This document shows, in pieces, positions 1-8,769 of a stretch of DNA of 64,000 nucleotides. This DNA is from an uncultured Pseudomonadota bacterium (GTDB lineage Bacteria > Myxococcota_A > UBA796 > CAJQPC01): the NCBI GenBank assembly GCA_913060515.1, contig CAJXRZ010000002.1, positions 62,001 to 126,000 of the forward strand, in the 5' to 3' direction. Below the pieces are notes generated by a model. That model did not search any database. It was given only the letters and a program-made list of their open reading frames with translations, and was not told where the DNA came from. The position numbers were made by a program, and so were the translations under genes. Every line of letters starts with the position of its first letter. The first letter of the stretch is position 1.

Positions 1-1513
1 GCACTTCATCGAAGTTGCCGCTCCAATGCAGCGGCCCCATGCCGGTTCCAGCACGCCCAAGCAAGCTGGTGGTGTTCCGCAGGCCTTCCCCTCGGTCAGT
101 GAAATCCCAGGTCTGTCCATCGTCCCCGCCGTCCGGGTGGCAGTGGGCACAGGCCAGGTAGCCATCGCGGGTGATGCGAGGGTCCCGGCTGTTCCAGAAG
201 ATCTTCTTGCCGCTCAGAACCTGCTCACTGAGGGGCTCTTCGTCCACGGTCGCCCAACGCCCGGACTCCACTGGATAGCTGGGGTCGCTCAGGTCGAAGG
301 CCACCAAGCTGCGGTCCAGCCAAGCGTAGACATAGAGGGTGTCTCCCTGCAGCCAGAGATCCCGCGCCCCCTCTCCGACCTGCCAGATGGAGCCCGCCTG
401 GTTCCCGCTCCAGACGTCCACCACACTCACGGTCTGGGTGCCCGGGTGCAGCACATAGAGCATGTTCCCCGTCGCCGAGGTCACCGCAGCGATGGCCCGG
501 CCCCGGTCGTCGAACTGTCGCCGGCGCTCAAAGTCCTCCACCCCCGCAACCTGGGCCATCGCGACCACGGCGACGATGGTGGTCTCCTGGCTCATGGCCT
601 CGCCGCTCTTGTAGAGGCCGCGTTTGTGGTTGGCCTGCACGCCAGGGGCCAGAAGCCAGCCACCATCCGGCGTAAAGATGAGCTGCTCGAAGAGATTGGG
701 GACCCCGCCAGTCGTCGTGTCGGAGTCCGGCCGCAGGTCGTCCTCCAGGGCGATCAAGTGCGGCGCGGCTTCTCCGAAGGTCCAGATCTCGGCGGCCTGA
801 CTCTCGCTGCGAAACCGGGCCACGGCCCACCGCTCGCCCCCATGGGCCAGGGGACCGGGGTCTTGTACCGAGAGCAGCTCAGTCCAGGCGCCATCCCAGC
901 GTTGGACGCTGTCTACGCCGGCCAAGCTCACGACCCACCCCGCATCACTGCCAAGCACCGCGCGGGCTTGAGCGCCCTCTGGGAGCGCCACCAGGGCGCC
1001 GTCCACCCAGAGCGCCTCTGGGCAGGCGATGGCCGTGACGCCTTCAAAGCGCGCCACAGAGCGTGGGTTTGCGCAGACGGGGGTCTCGACCTTGGTGCCC
1101 TCGCTCAGGTTGATCTCCGAGAGCAGGCTGGCCTCGGGTGTGAGCACCCATGCGGTGTTGTCTTCGATCCACAGCATGCCCGAGCGTTGGGGTGGGGTGT
1201 CCAAGAGCGGCAGGTGCACCTCCACCTTGACCACCGATGAGGCCCGGGAGCCGTCCACGCCCGTCACCGTCAGGACGGCGCCGAACTGGCCGGGTTCGGT
1301 GTAGGTGTGCTGCACGCTCTGGCCGCTGAGCTCGCTGCCATCTCCTGGGAACCAAGCGAAGCTGGCCCCAACGGACGCGCTGCCGTCGAAGGAGACGGGC
1401 TGGCCCACCTCGACGGTGTGTAGATCCACCACAGCCGAGGCCACAGTCTCAGGAATCGCTTGGACGGAGTCCCCGGTGTCGCCCGGCGTGGTGCAGGCCA
1501 GCAGCCACCACAT
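1..1513 (-). CDS. Secreted PKD/beta-propeller lipoprotein with c-type haem motif (5' complete, 3' cut by window)
   Basis: The frame is open from an ATG at 1513 to the window edge (about 504 codons), so the C-terminus is missing. The ATG shares its A with the TGA of the upstream gene (TGATG), implying translational coupling. The start MWWLLACTTPGDTG is a very short lipobox with Cys at residue 7. Residues about 25-95 look like a PKD domain (GQPVSFDGSASV, then FPGDGS). The middle part has repeated beta-strand/turn patterns resembling a YVTN/WD-type propeller. Near residue 455 lies CAHCHPDGG, a CxxCH haem site, followed by GLRNTTSLLGR, which resembles the region after a haem in di-haem cytochrome c peroxidase (MauG-like) proteins. 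It is probably an outer-membrane or periplasmic redox lipoprotein; substrate unknown. Confidence 0.8.
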   Translation of the reverse strand, partial: MWWLLACTTPGDTGDSVQAIPETVASAVVDLHTVEVGQPVSFDGSASVGASFAWFPGDGSELSGQSVQHTYTEPGQFGAVLTVTGVDGSRASSVVKVEVHLPLLDTPPQRSGMLWIEDNTAWVLTPEASLLSEINLSEGTKVETPVCANPRSVARFEGVTAIACPEALWVDGALVALPEGAQARAVLGSDAGWVVSLAGVDSVQRWDGAWTELLSVQDPGPLAHGGERWAVARFRSESQAAEIWTFGEAAPHLIALEDDLRPDSDTTTGGVPNLFEQLIFTPDGGWLLAPGVQANHKRGLYKSGEAMSQETTIVAVVAMAQVAGVEDFERRRQFDDRGRAIAAVTSATGNMLYVLHPGTQTVSVVDVWSGNQAGSIWQVGEGARDLWLQGDTLYVYAWLDRSLVAFDLSDPSYPVESGRWATVDEEPLSEQVLSGKKIFWNSRDPRITRDGYLACAHCHPDGGDDGQTWDFTDRGEGLRNTTSLLGRAGTGMGPLHWSGNFDEV

Positions 1514-2994
1514 CACGGCACTCCCGCGGTCTTGAAGCTGCTGGTGAACTCGGTCTCTAGGGTGTTGCCGTTGAGGTCCTCGATTCCCCCAGGCAGCACC
1601 CGCAAGGTGTAGGTGGTGCCGGAGTCCAGGGGGCTCTTGGGGGCGAAGCTGGCCACGTTTTCTGTGACGCTGCCCCACCCATCGATGGCGTTCCCATCCT
1701 GATCTTCCAGGACCACCGAGCCGGCGAAGACGCTGCTTGGCTCGATCATTTCGTTGAAGCCGATACCGATTCGTGTGCTCGTTGCCTCGCCTTCGCTGCC
1801 GTCTCTTGGCTCGACCCGAAGGACCATGGGGCCGGTTGTGTCGGGTGCTCGCGTCCACGGCATCACGGCGCTGGCGTGCTGGTCCTGCGCGTCGTCATCC
1901 ACCGAGAGAATGGCCACGTTCCCGTAGGGCGTGATGGTGTCCAAGTCACCGGCCAGGTTGCCGGTTCCGACCAGCGTGATGTCCTGCATGTCCCGCATGT
2001 CGTAGACATTGGCCCAGTGCGACTCGCCAACAAAGGCAAAACCTTCGTCGTAGAAGACGTATCCACCGTTTCCGCCTTCGGAGAACACGTCGCCGATCTT
2101 GGTGGGCTTGGAGGGATCGGACCAGTCGTAGACCATGGCGCCGCCGCCGCCCTCCTTGCGCGCGAAGAAGGCCCAGTCTCCGGCGACATTGGCGTGGTAG
2201 GCCTCCCTTGGCTGTCCATCGGCGTCCACGATGTCAAAGTCTGCGCCGCCGATGGGTTGGGGGTTGGCGGGGTCGGAGACGTCCAGCATGGCGACTCGGC
2301 TGCCCTCGGCGCTGTGTACGAGCAGGGTGTTTCCGATGACGAAGACCCCCGCTGCCCGAAGCACCGGGTCCCAGGAGTACTGGGTCACGAACTCCGGGTT
2401 CGCTGGGTCTGTGGCGTCGACCACGTAGATTCCGTTGTCGGAGCCAGCCGCAAAAACGTAGGGGTACTGCCAGAACACCGAGAGGATGACGCGGGAGTAG
2501 GAGTCTGGGTAGAACACGCCTTCCAGGGGCAGGTAGCTCTCCACGTGCACGTCGTCTAGGTCTGTCAGGTTCCAGATCTGGACACCCAAGTTGCCCGTGA
2601 CTGCGACGTAGTCCCCGGCGTGGGGGTCACCCTCGCGCAGGTGCACGAAGCCCATGGAGTGGGTCTCCCGCATGAAAGGGTCAAAGCCCTCGCCGACCTT
2701 GATGGGGTTGCAGGGGTCCGACATCTCAAACAAGCTCAGACCGCCACGGCCGTACTCGGGCGCCCAGGGCATCACCAGGTGGCCTCGGTAGGGCATCACC
2801 TCGTTGTGGTGGTAGCGCTCCTCTTCTGGGTCACCGGCCAGGAAGGCGCAGTTCTCCCAGAGTGCTGCCTCCTCAAAGGACACGCTCGGACCGCCGGTGC
2901 CGCGCAAGGCGGGCTTGTCGCTTGGGTCGGCTGGAACAAAGCGCGCAGCGCTGTCGGTGGGGGTGTCATTGCACGCGAGGAGAAGCAGCAGCAT
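1513..2994 (-). CDS. LVIVD-repeat lipoprotein with C-terminal Ig-like (Big_5) domain
   Basis: 493 residues. MLLLLLACNDTPTDSA is a minimal lipoprotein signal with Cys at residue 8 and no basic residue. The body carries LVIVD-type propeller repeats, for example GIYVVDATDPANPEFV and VAMLDVSDPANPQPIG. Residues about 395-490 fit a bacterial Ig-like domain of the Big_5 type (VEPRDGSEG, IGIGFNEMI, GTTYTLRV, DLNGN). LVIVD proteins are secreted, presumed beta-propellers of unknown ligand. It is first in a two-gene unit with the haem-containing lipoprotein downstream, which suggests a shared surface role. Family assignment is firm; function is not known. Confidence 0.85.
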   Translation of the reverse strand: MLLLLLACNDTPTDSAARFVPADPSDKPALRGTGGPSVSFEEAALWENCAFLAGDPEEERYHHNEVMPYRGHLVMPWAPEYGRGGLSLFEMSDPCNPIKVGEGFDPFMRETHSMGFVHLREGDPHAGDYVAVTGNLGVQIWNLTDLDDVHVESYLPLEGVFYPDSYSRVILSVFWQYPYVFAAGSDNGIYVVDATDPANPEFVTQYSWDPVLRAAGVFVIGNTLLVHSAEGSRVAMLDVSDPANPQPIGGADFDIVDADGQPREAYHANVAGDWAFFARKEGGGGAMVYDWSDPSKPTKIGDVFSEGGNGGYVFYDEGFAFVGESHWANVYDMRDMQDITLVGTGNLAGDLDTITPYGNVAILSVDDDAQDQHASAVMPWTRAPDTTGPMVLRVEPRDGSEGEATSTRIGIGFNEMIEPSSVFAGSVVLEDQDGNAIDGWGSVTENVASFAPKSPLDSGTTYTLRVLPGGIEDLNGNTLETEFTSSFKTAGVP

Positions 2995-3050
2995 GGGGGC
3001 TCTGGGGTTGTTGCCCAGAGTAGCTGATCAAGGGCGCGCCTTGGAGCCGC

Positions 3051-4874
<1,824 letters not shown>

Positions 4875-5130
4875 TGCACGACTATCTGGCCGGCGTGCCG
4901 CTCTGGTCAAGCCACCGCTTGGAGCTGCAGTACTTGGCTCCCTGTTGGGAACGGATCGACGAAGCTTTCGGGCAGCGGAAGACTTGCTCGAGGCAGGCGG
5001 AGCAGAGGGATCCAGAGCAGGCCGGTGGCGCAAAGCTTCCTCACCAAGCCTGTGCTGCGCCGCACAGAATGTACTTTCGGCGTTGCTCCCGGCGCTTGCG
5101 CGGGGATAGCTGGCTGGAAACGGAGGCGAA
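4875..5130. promoter_or_regulatory. Divergent intergenic region, kinase / Bor-like operon
   Basis: This 256-base gap separates two divergent start codons and must hold both promoters. On the minus strand GATAGT (4886-4881) lies six bases before the kinase ATG and could be a -10 element of a leaderless transcript. On the plus strand a clear GGAGG (5122-5126) precedes the ATG at 5131. I found no convincing -35/-10 pair for the plus strand. Short open frames here lack ribosome sites and were not called. Confidence 0.4.
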
Positions 5131-5568
5131 ATGCTGCTTGCACTGCTCAGCACTCTTGGGTGCTACAAGATTGACTATGTGACGGACACCCCGGTGACCG
5201 GTGCGCCCACTTCTGCGGACGAGGCCTACTGGAGTCACCGCGTTCTCTGGGGAATCATTGAGATCGAGGGCCCCCTGGAGCTCGAGGACATCTGCACCGG
5301 AGGCAAGTTCTCCAAGGTTCACACGGAGATGGACGTCATCACCGGCCTGGTCAACTTTCTGGCGGCCTCGGTCGTTGGCGGCTTGTACAGCGGCAACATG
5401 ATCTACGTCTGGTGCGAGGATGGCACCGCATACTCCGGACCTCTGAATGGAGAGGGCCAGGTCGTGGAGCTCTACGCTCCGGTTGGTCAAGACGTTCCCC
5501 TTGAGCTTGGCGTTGCCACCGACACCTGCCTCGATGTGCCTGCACCCGCATTGGAGGCCGCACAATGA
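5131..5568 (+). CDS. Bor-like lipoprotein, type A, first copy
   Basis: 145 residues with a lipobox start (MLLALLSTLGC, Cys 11) and a strong GGAGG four bases before the ATG. The mature part follows the plan of the phage lambda Bor/Iss family: a hydrophobic WG segment (VLWGII), a cysteine (DICTGG), a Val-x-Thr strand (KVHTEMD), a Gly/Leu-rich turn (ITGLVNF), GLYSGN and a second cysteine (YVWCEDG). The two cysteines probably form a disulfide. Bor is an outer-membrane lipoprotein linked to serum survival in lambda lysogens; the role here is unknown. It is the first of four related genes and overlaps the next by ATGA. Closest to the gene at 6434. Confidence 0.75.
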   Translation: MLLALLSTLGCYKIDYVTDTPVTGAPTSADEAYWSHRVLWGIIEIEGPLELEDICTGGKFSKVHTEMDVITGLVNFLAASVVGGLYSGNMIYVWCEDGTAYSGPLNGEGQVVELYAPVGQDVPLELGVATDTCLDVPAPALEAAQ

Positions 5569-5918
5569 AGCGCTTTCTGCCAATCCTGCTGCTCCCACTG
5601 CTGAGCGCCTGCTACATCAACAACGTTGAAACTGGAAAGAAGGCTGGAGGCAAGTCCCACACGGAGACGGTGCCTTTCCTCCTCTGGGGGCTCGTTGGCG
5701 AGGCCAGCTTCAACGTGGATGAGATCTGCCCGAGCGGAGTGGCCTCGATTCATGAGGAAGCCACGCCGGTGGACAGCATCCTGGGGTGTGTGACCTGTGG
5801 AATCTACTCCCCGCGCACTGTGACCATCACCTGCTCCTCGGGGTCGGCCTACCTGCTAAGTCCAAACCCGTATACGGGTCTGGTGCAGGTCACCGCCGAT
5901 CTGGACGGCATGGAATAG
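5565..5918 (+). CDS. Bor-like lipoprotein, type B, first copy
   Basis: 117 residues. MKRFLPILLLPLLSAC is a standard lipoprotein signal (Cys 16). The mature part matches the Bor pattern more closely than the type A copies: FLLWGLVGE, DEICPSGVASIHEE, an ILGCVTCGIYSPRTV segment and TITCSSGSAYL. Lambda Bor has the same order of cysteine, Leu/Gly turn, GIY-x-P and final cysteine. An extra CVTC pair is present, so four cysteines may form two disulfides. Translation is probably coupled to the upstream copy through the four-base overlap. Surface lipoprotein of unknown role. Confidence 0.8.
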   Translation: MKRFLPILLLPLLSACYINNVETGKKAGGKSHTETVPFLLWGLVGEASFNVDEICPSGVASIHEEATPVDSILGCVTCGIYSPRTVTITCSSGSAYLLSPNPYTGLVQVTADLDGME

Positions 5919-5956
5919 GCCGGTTTTTTCCTTTTCTTTGAGCGTGTTTCGCTCAA
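5904..5956 (+). terminator. Weak terminator-like stem and adjacent 7-bp inverted repeat
   Basis: A small CGGC...GCCG stem spans the stop codon of the second Bor-like gene and runs into GTTTTTTCC, which is weakly terminator-like. Just downstream TTGAGCG-N5-CGCTCAA (5938-5956) is a perfect 7-bp inverted repeat without a following T-run. The pair separates the two Bor-like gene pairs. Confidence 0.35.
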
Positions 5957-6026
5957 GGGAGTGCCGGTCAGGAAATTGGCGCCGCATTGTCTTTTGGGCA
6001 AGTCCTGGGCAATTTGGGCGCCCCCC

Positions 6027-6056
6027 TTGGAATGCTTCAACTGCGCGTGCTATTCT
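6027..6056 (+). promoter_or_regulatory. Sigma-70-type promoter, extended -10, second Bor-like pair
   Basis: TTGGAA (6027-6032), an 18-base spacer and TATTCT (6051-6056) with TGC directly before the hexamer form a reasonable extended -10 promoter. Transcription would start near 6063, about 27 bases before the ATG at 6090, and the leader carries a GGAGG site (6081-6085). The second pair is therefore probably transcribed separately from the first. Confidence 0.5.
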
Positions 6057-6089
6057 GCGGCACCCGTCCATTACTCTCATGGAGGAACA

Positions 6090-6437
6090 ATGCTTCCTAT
6101 CCTTGGTTTGGCCGCTACCCTTCTTGGTGGTTGCTACAAGAACACGATGAGCACCGGCGCCCCCGAGGGCGAAGTGCACGAGACCACCGCCAAGTTCTAC
6201 CTCTGGGGCTTGATTGGCGAGAACAGCTACGATCTGGACAAGCTTTGCCCAACGGGCGTGAGCAAGATCGAAGAAGAGATGGGCGTCCAGAACGCAATCA
6301 TCTCCGGCGTGACCTGCAGCTTGGTGAACCCCATCACCGTTCGTGTGACCTGCGCTGGCGGCTCGGCCTACTTGGTCCAGCCTGACACCACCACCGGCAT
6401 GGCCAGCATCACCACCCTCGACGGAGAGTCCAAGTGA
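6090..6437 (+). CDS. Bor-like lipoprotein, type B, second copy
   Basis: 115 residues from ATG 6090, chosen because GGAGG lies just upstream and the protein then starts with a clean lipoprotein signal (MLPILGLAATLLGGC, Cys 15); a longer frame to 5961 lacks this. The mature part parallels the 5565 copy: FYLWGLIGENSYDLDKLC, GVSKIEEE, SGVTCSLVNPITVRVTC and AGGSAYLV. The Bor-type spacing of cysteines is kept. Its stop overlaps the GTG of the next gene by four bases. Likely outer-membrane lipoprotein of unknown role. Confidence 0.78.
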   Translation: MLPILGLAATLLGGCYKNTMSTGAPEGEVHETTAKFYLWGLIGENSYDLDKLCPTGVSKIEEEMGVQNAIISGVTCSLVNPITVRVTCAGGSAYLVQPDTTTGMASITTLDGESK

Positions 6438-6835
6438 AGAAGCTCATTCTCGCCGCTGTCGGCATGTCCGTCCTCGCAACCGGTTGCTTCAAGGTGGACT
6501 ACACCACCTCTAAGGCTTCCACCTCCGAGCCCACCGAAGAGATCTGGCGCCACCGCGTGGTCTGGGGAATCATGGAGCTCGACGGCACCTTGGCCTTGGA
6601 CGAAGTCTGCCCAAGCGGCGTCGCGAAGGTTCACACCGAGCGGGACATCATCACCGGTTTGGTGACCATGGTCACAGCCAACGGACTCTACGCCCCCAGC
6701 ATGATCAACGTCTGGTGTGTGGATGGCAGTGCCTACCGCGCCACCATGAGCGGTGACGCCGTGGTCGGCCTCGAGGCTCCCATTGGCCAAGCTCTCCCCG
6801 AGGGCGCAAGCTTCTCCGAGGAGTGCGCGGACTAA
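6434..6835 (+). CDS. Bor-like lipoprotein, type A, second copy
   Basis: 133 residues from a GTG that overlaps the previous stop (GTGA). Signal MKKLILAAVGMSVLATGC (Cys 18). The mature part aligns by eye with the 5131 copy: FKVDYTT, EEIWRHRVVWGIMELDG, DEVCPSGVAKVHTERDIITGLV, NGLYAPSMINVWCVDGSAYR. This gives the array the order A-B-B-A. The A forms share an Asp/Thr ITGLV segment and a longer C-terminal tail than the B forms. No enzymatic motif is visible. Confidence 0.78.
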   Translation: MKKLILAAVGMSVLATGCFKVDYTTSKASTSEPTEEIWRHRVVWGIMELDGTLALDEVCPSGVAKVHTERDIITGLVTMVTANGLYAPSMINVWCVDGSAYRATMSGDAVVGLEAPIGQALPEGASFSEECAD

Positions 6836-6858
6836 ACAGTCCTCGCCTGCGTTAAAAA

Positions 6859-6894
6859 CAACACCTCCGCTCCTTCGGGACCGGGGGTGTTGTG
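6859..6894 (-). terminator. Strong hairpin with UUCG-type loop, T-tract on the minus strand
   Basis: ACAACACC pairs with GGTGTTGT and the stem continues inward to a CC-TTCG-GG tip. Read on the minus strand the stem is followed by TTTTT, the layout of an intrinsic terminator; on the plus strand no T-run follows. No minus-strand gene ends just upstream in that direction, so it may instead terminate the Bor-like operon with imperfect polarity, or stop antisense transcripts. Confidence 0.6.
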
Positions 6895-6923
6895 CTCTGT
6901 GGACCCCAGCCTCCGAGGATGCC

Positions 6924-7538
6924 GTGGCTTCTTCTGCCTCCCCATTGCTCCCGATTCTGCTCGCCCTCTGCCTCGGCCCACTCGGCTGCAGCGGTGAGCC
7001 CGAGCCCCAACCGGAGTCTAAGGCCCAGGCCAAAGCGGAGCTGAAACACGCACCCATCGCTGCGCTGAGTCCGCCTTCGCTTGGCCCAAGCGCGCTCTCC
7101 GGTCCCCAAACGAAGACGGATGGCTATGGCCAAGTCAAGATCACCTGCTGCACCAATGCGCGGGTGAACCGTGTCTTGGACCGGGCGCTGGAGCTGCATC
7201 TGGCCCTGGTCGCCGAGGAAGGGGTCACTGAAGCGATGGACGCCGTGGCCACGGCCGCGCGAGACGCTGAGAAGGAAGGTGCCTTGGACCCGGCCAGCTT
7301 GACGGCCGTTGTCGCCATCGCGGAGTCCGCCGAAGGAGCCAAGGGAGGGGAACTCCGGGACCAGCGCCAAGCGATGCTGCAGATCGGCAGGCAGCTCCAG
7401 GCCTTGATTCCAGCCCACGCAGGAGGCGCGCGTGACTTGGCCAAAGCCCGAGACCCGGCCAGTGGGGACTTTTGGTACCAACGCGAAGGCGAGCCGAAGA
7501 ACCCCTACGGTGGGACAGAGGCGCAGTTCACCCGCTAG
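6924..7538 (+). CDS. Lipoprotein with divergent DUF3347-like domain
   Basis: 204 residues from a GTG at 6924, chosen because GAGG lies six bases upstream and the start lies beyond the 6859-6894 hairpin. The signal ends PLLPILLALCLGPLGC (Cys 22), followed by an acidic/Ala-rich linker. Residues about 75-204 form a helical domain with a C-terminal FWYQREGEPKNPYGG that resembles the W-x-(Q/E)...RNPYYG end of DUF3347 (CusB-associated) domains. The cysteine/methionine metal ligands typical of that family are not seen in the C-terminal part, though a CC pair lies near the start of the domain. Function unknown; a periplasmic binding role is plausible. Confidence 0.65.
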   Translation: MASSASPLLPILLALCLGPLGCSGEPEPQPESKAQAKAELKHAPIAALSPPSLGPSALSGPQTKTDGYGQVKITCCTNARVNRVLDRALELHLALVAEEGVTEAMDAVATAARDAEKEGALDPASLTAVVAIAESAEGAKGGELRDQRQAMLQIGRQLQALIPAHAGGARDLAKARDPASGDFWYQREGEPKNPYGGTEAQFTR

Positions 7539-7551
7539 GCTCGGCCCACAT

Positions 7552-8769
7552 TCAGCGTCGCGTCAGGGTCACTTCTTGGATGGCTCGGTCGTTGGCGCGG
7601 GTGACCTCGAGCAGGAACATGCCTTGGGTGACGCGCTCGCCAACCATGGGCACGTGGCCCAGTCTGGCCAGTATGAAGCCGGCCAAGGTCTCGTAGTCGC
7701 CATCGGGCAGCTCGAATCCGGTCTTGTCCAACAAGAGCTGACGCTCAATGCGTGCGTTGGCGGCCCAGGACATGTGTCCGATCTTGCGCACGGCTTGGAC
7801 CCGGGTGTCGGTCTCATCGCCGATGTCGCCAACGATCTCCTCCAGGATGTCCTCCATGGTGATCAGGCCCACGGCTCCGCCGTACTCGTCAACCGGGATC
7901 GCGATGCGCTGGCGTCGGCTGTTGAACTCAACGAAGAGGGCTTCGAGGCCCTTGGTCTCGGGAACGAAGAAGGGCGTGCGTGCCAAGGTACTCAGGGGCT
8001 GAGAGAGGTCCTCGCAGTAGAGCAGATCGTTGTGGTGAACGATCCCGGTGACGCGGTCCACGCGCTCGTCAAAGACTGGAATGCGAGAGTGTCCCTTCTC
8101 AACCATGAGCTGGATGGCCTCTTGGGCCGTGGCGCTCTGAGGCAGTGCGCTGACCTTGATCAGAGGCTGCATGGCGTCCTCGACGGTGGCCTCGCCAAAC
8201 TCGAAGACCCGCTGAATCAGGTCGCGATCTTCCTTGTCTATGCGCACTTCGTCCGAGCGGTCCAAGAGCAGCACGATGTCTTCTCGTGTGACGGTTCGTG
8301 TGGCTTGTTGGTTGCCGGTGAGCAGCCGGGTTGTGGCCTCGAGCACCACCAGGAAGGGCCAGAGCAGGGTGCTGCTGACGCTGAGGGGGTAGGCGATGAT
8401 CGGCGCGAGGCGGTCGGCGTAGTGTTGGTAGATGCTCTTGGGAATCAGCTCCCCAAAGAGCAGGATCAACGGGAAGAGAATTGCGACGGTCAGCGCTTCG
8501 CTGGCGTCTGGAAGGACCGTGATCATGGCCGCAGTAGCCGCAGTGGATGCGGTGACCGTGCTGAAGTTGGTGCCCATCAGGCATGTCCCCAGCAAGCGCT
8601 CTGGTTTGGCCAGCAGGGAGAGGGCCAGCTGGGCCCCTCGGCTCCCTTCTTCGGCTTGGGTCTTCAGCTTGAGGCGGTCCGCTGCGACCACCGCGATCTC
8701 TGAGCCGGAGAAGAATCCCTCCGTCACCAGACAAATGGCCACCACGATGGCTGCGAGGGTTGGGGTCAT
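7552..8769 (-). CDS. CNNM/CorC-type membrane protein with CBS pair
   Basis: 405 residues. The order is an N-terminal CNNM transmembrane domain (FFSGSEIAVVAADR, about residues 1-190), two CBS domains (about 200-320, with HSRIPVFDERVDRVTGIVH) and a C-terminal CorC_HlyC domain (about 330-405, DGDYETLAGFILARLG). This family, annotated as haemolysin C or magnesium/cobalt efflux CorC, is now viewed as Mg2+ transporters/regulators in the inner membrane. The ATG overlaps the upstream paralogue's stop by four bases, so the two are coupled and may form a heteromer. Last gene of the long minus-strand run. Confidence 0.92.
   Translation of the reverse strand: MTPTLAAIVVAICLVTEGFFSGSEIAVVAADRLKLKTQAEEGSRGAQLALSLLAKPERLLGTCLMGTNFSTVTASTAATAAMITVLPDASEALTVAILFPLILLFGELIPKSIYQHYADRLAPIIAYPLSVSSTLLWPFLVVLEATTRLLTGNQQATRTVTREDIVLLLDRSDEVRIDKEDRDLIQRVFEFGEATVEDAMQPLIKVSALPQSATAQEAIQLMVEKGHSRIPVFDERVDRVTGIVHHNDLLYCEDLSQPLSTLARTPFFVPETKGLEALFVEFNSRRQRIAIPVDEYGGAVGLITMEDILEEIVGDIGDETDTRVQAVRKIGHMSWAANARIERQLLLDKTGFELPDGDYETLAGFILARLGHVPMVGERVTQGMFLLEVTRANDRAIQEVTLTRR

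Noticed and set aside
26-1240. Plus-strand frame of 404 codons at the left edge
   Set aside because: The minus strand carries a continuous frame with a lipobox, PKD domain and CxxCH; the plus frame is its shadow.
6852-7481. Minus-strand frame of 209 codons ending near the 6859-6894 hairpin
   Set aside because: It would supply a gene for the minus-oriented terminator, but its product shows no protein-like pattern and the plus strand has a lipoprotein with ribosome site and signal peptide.
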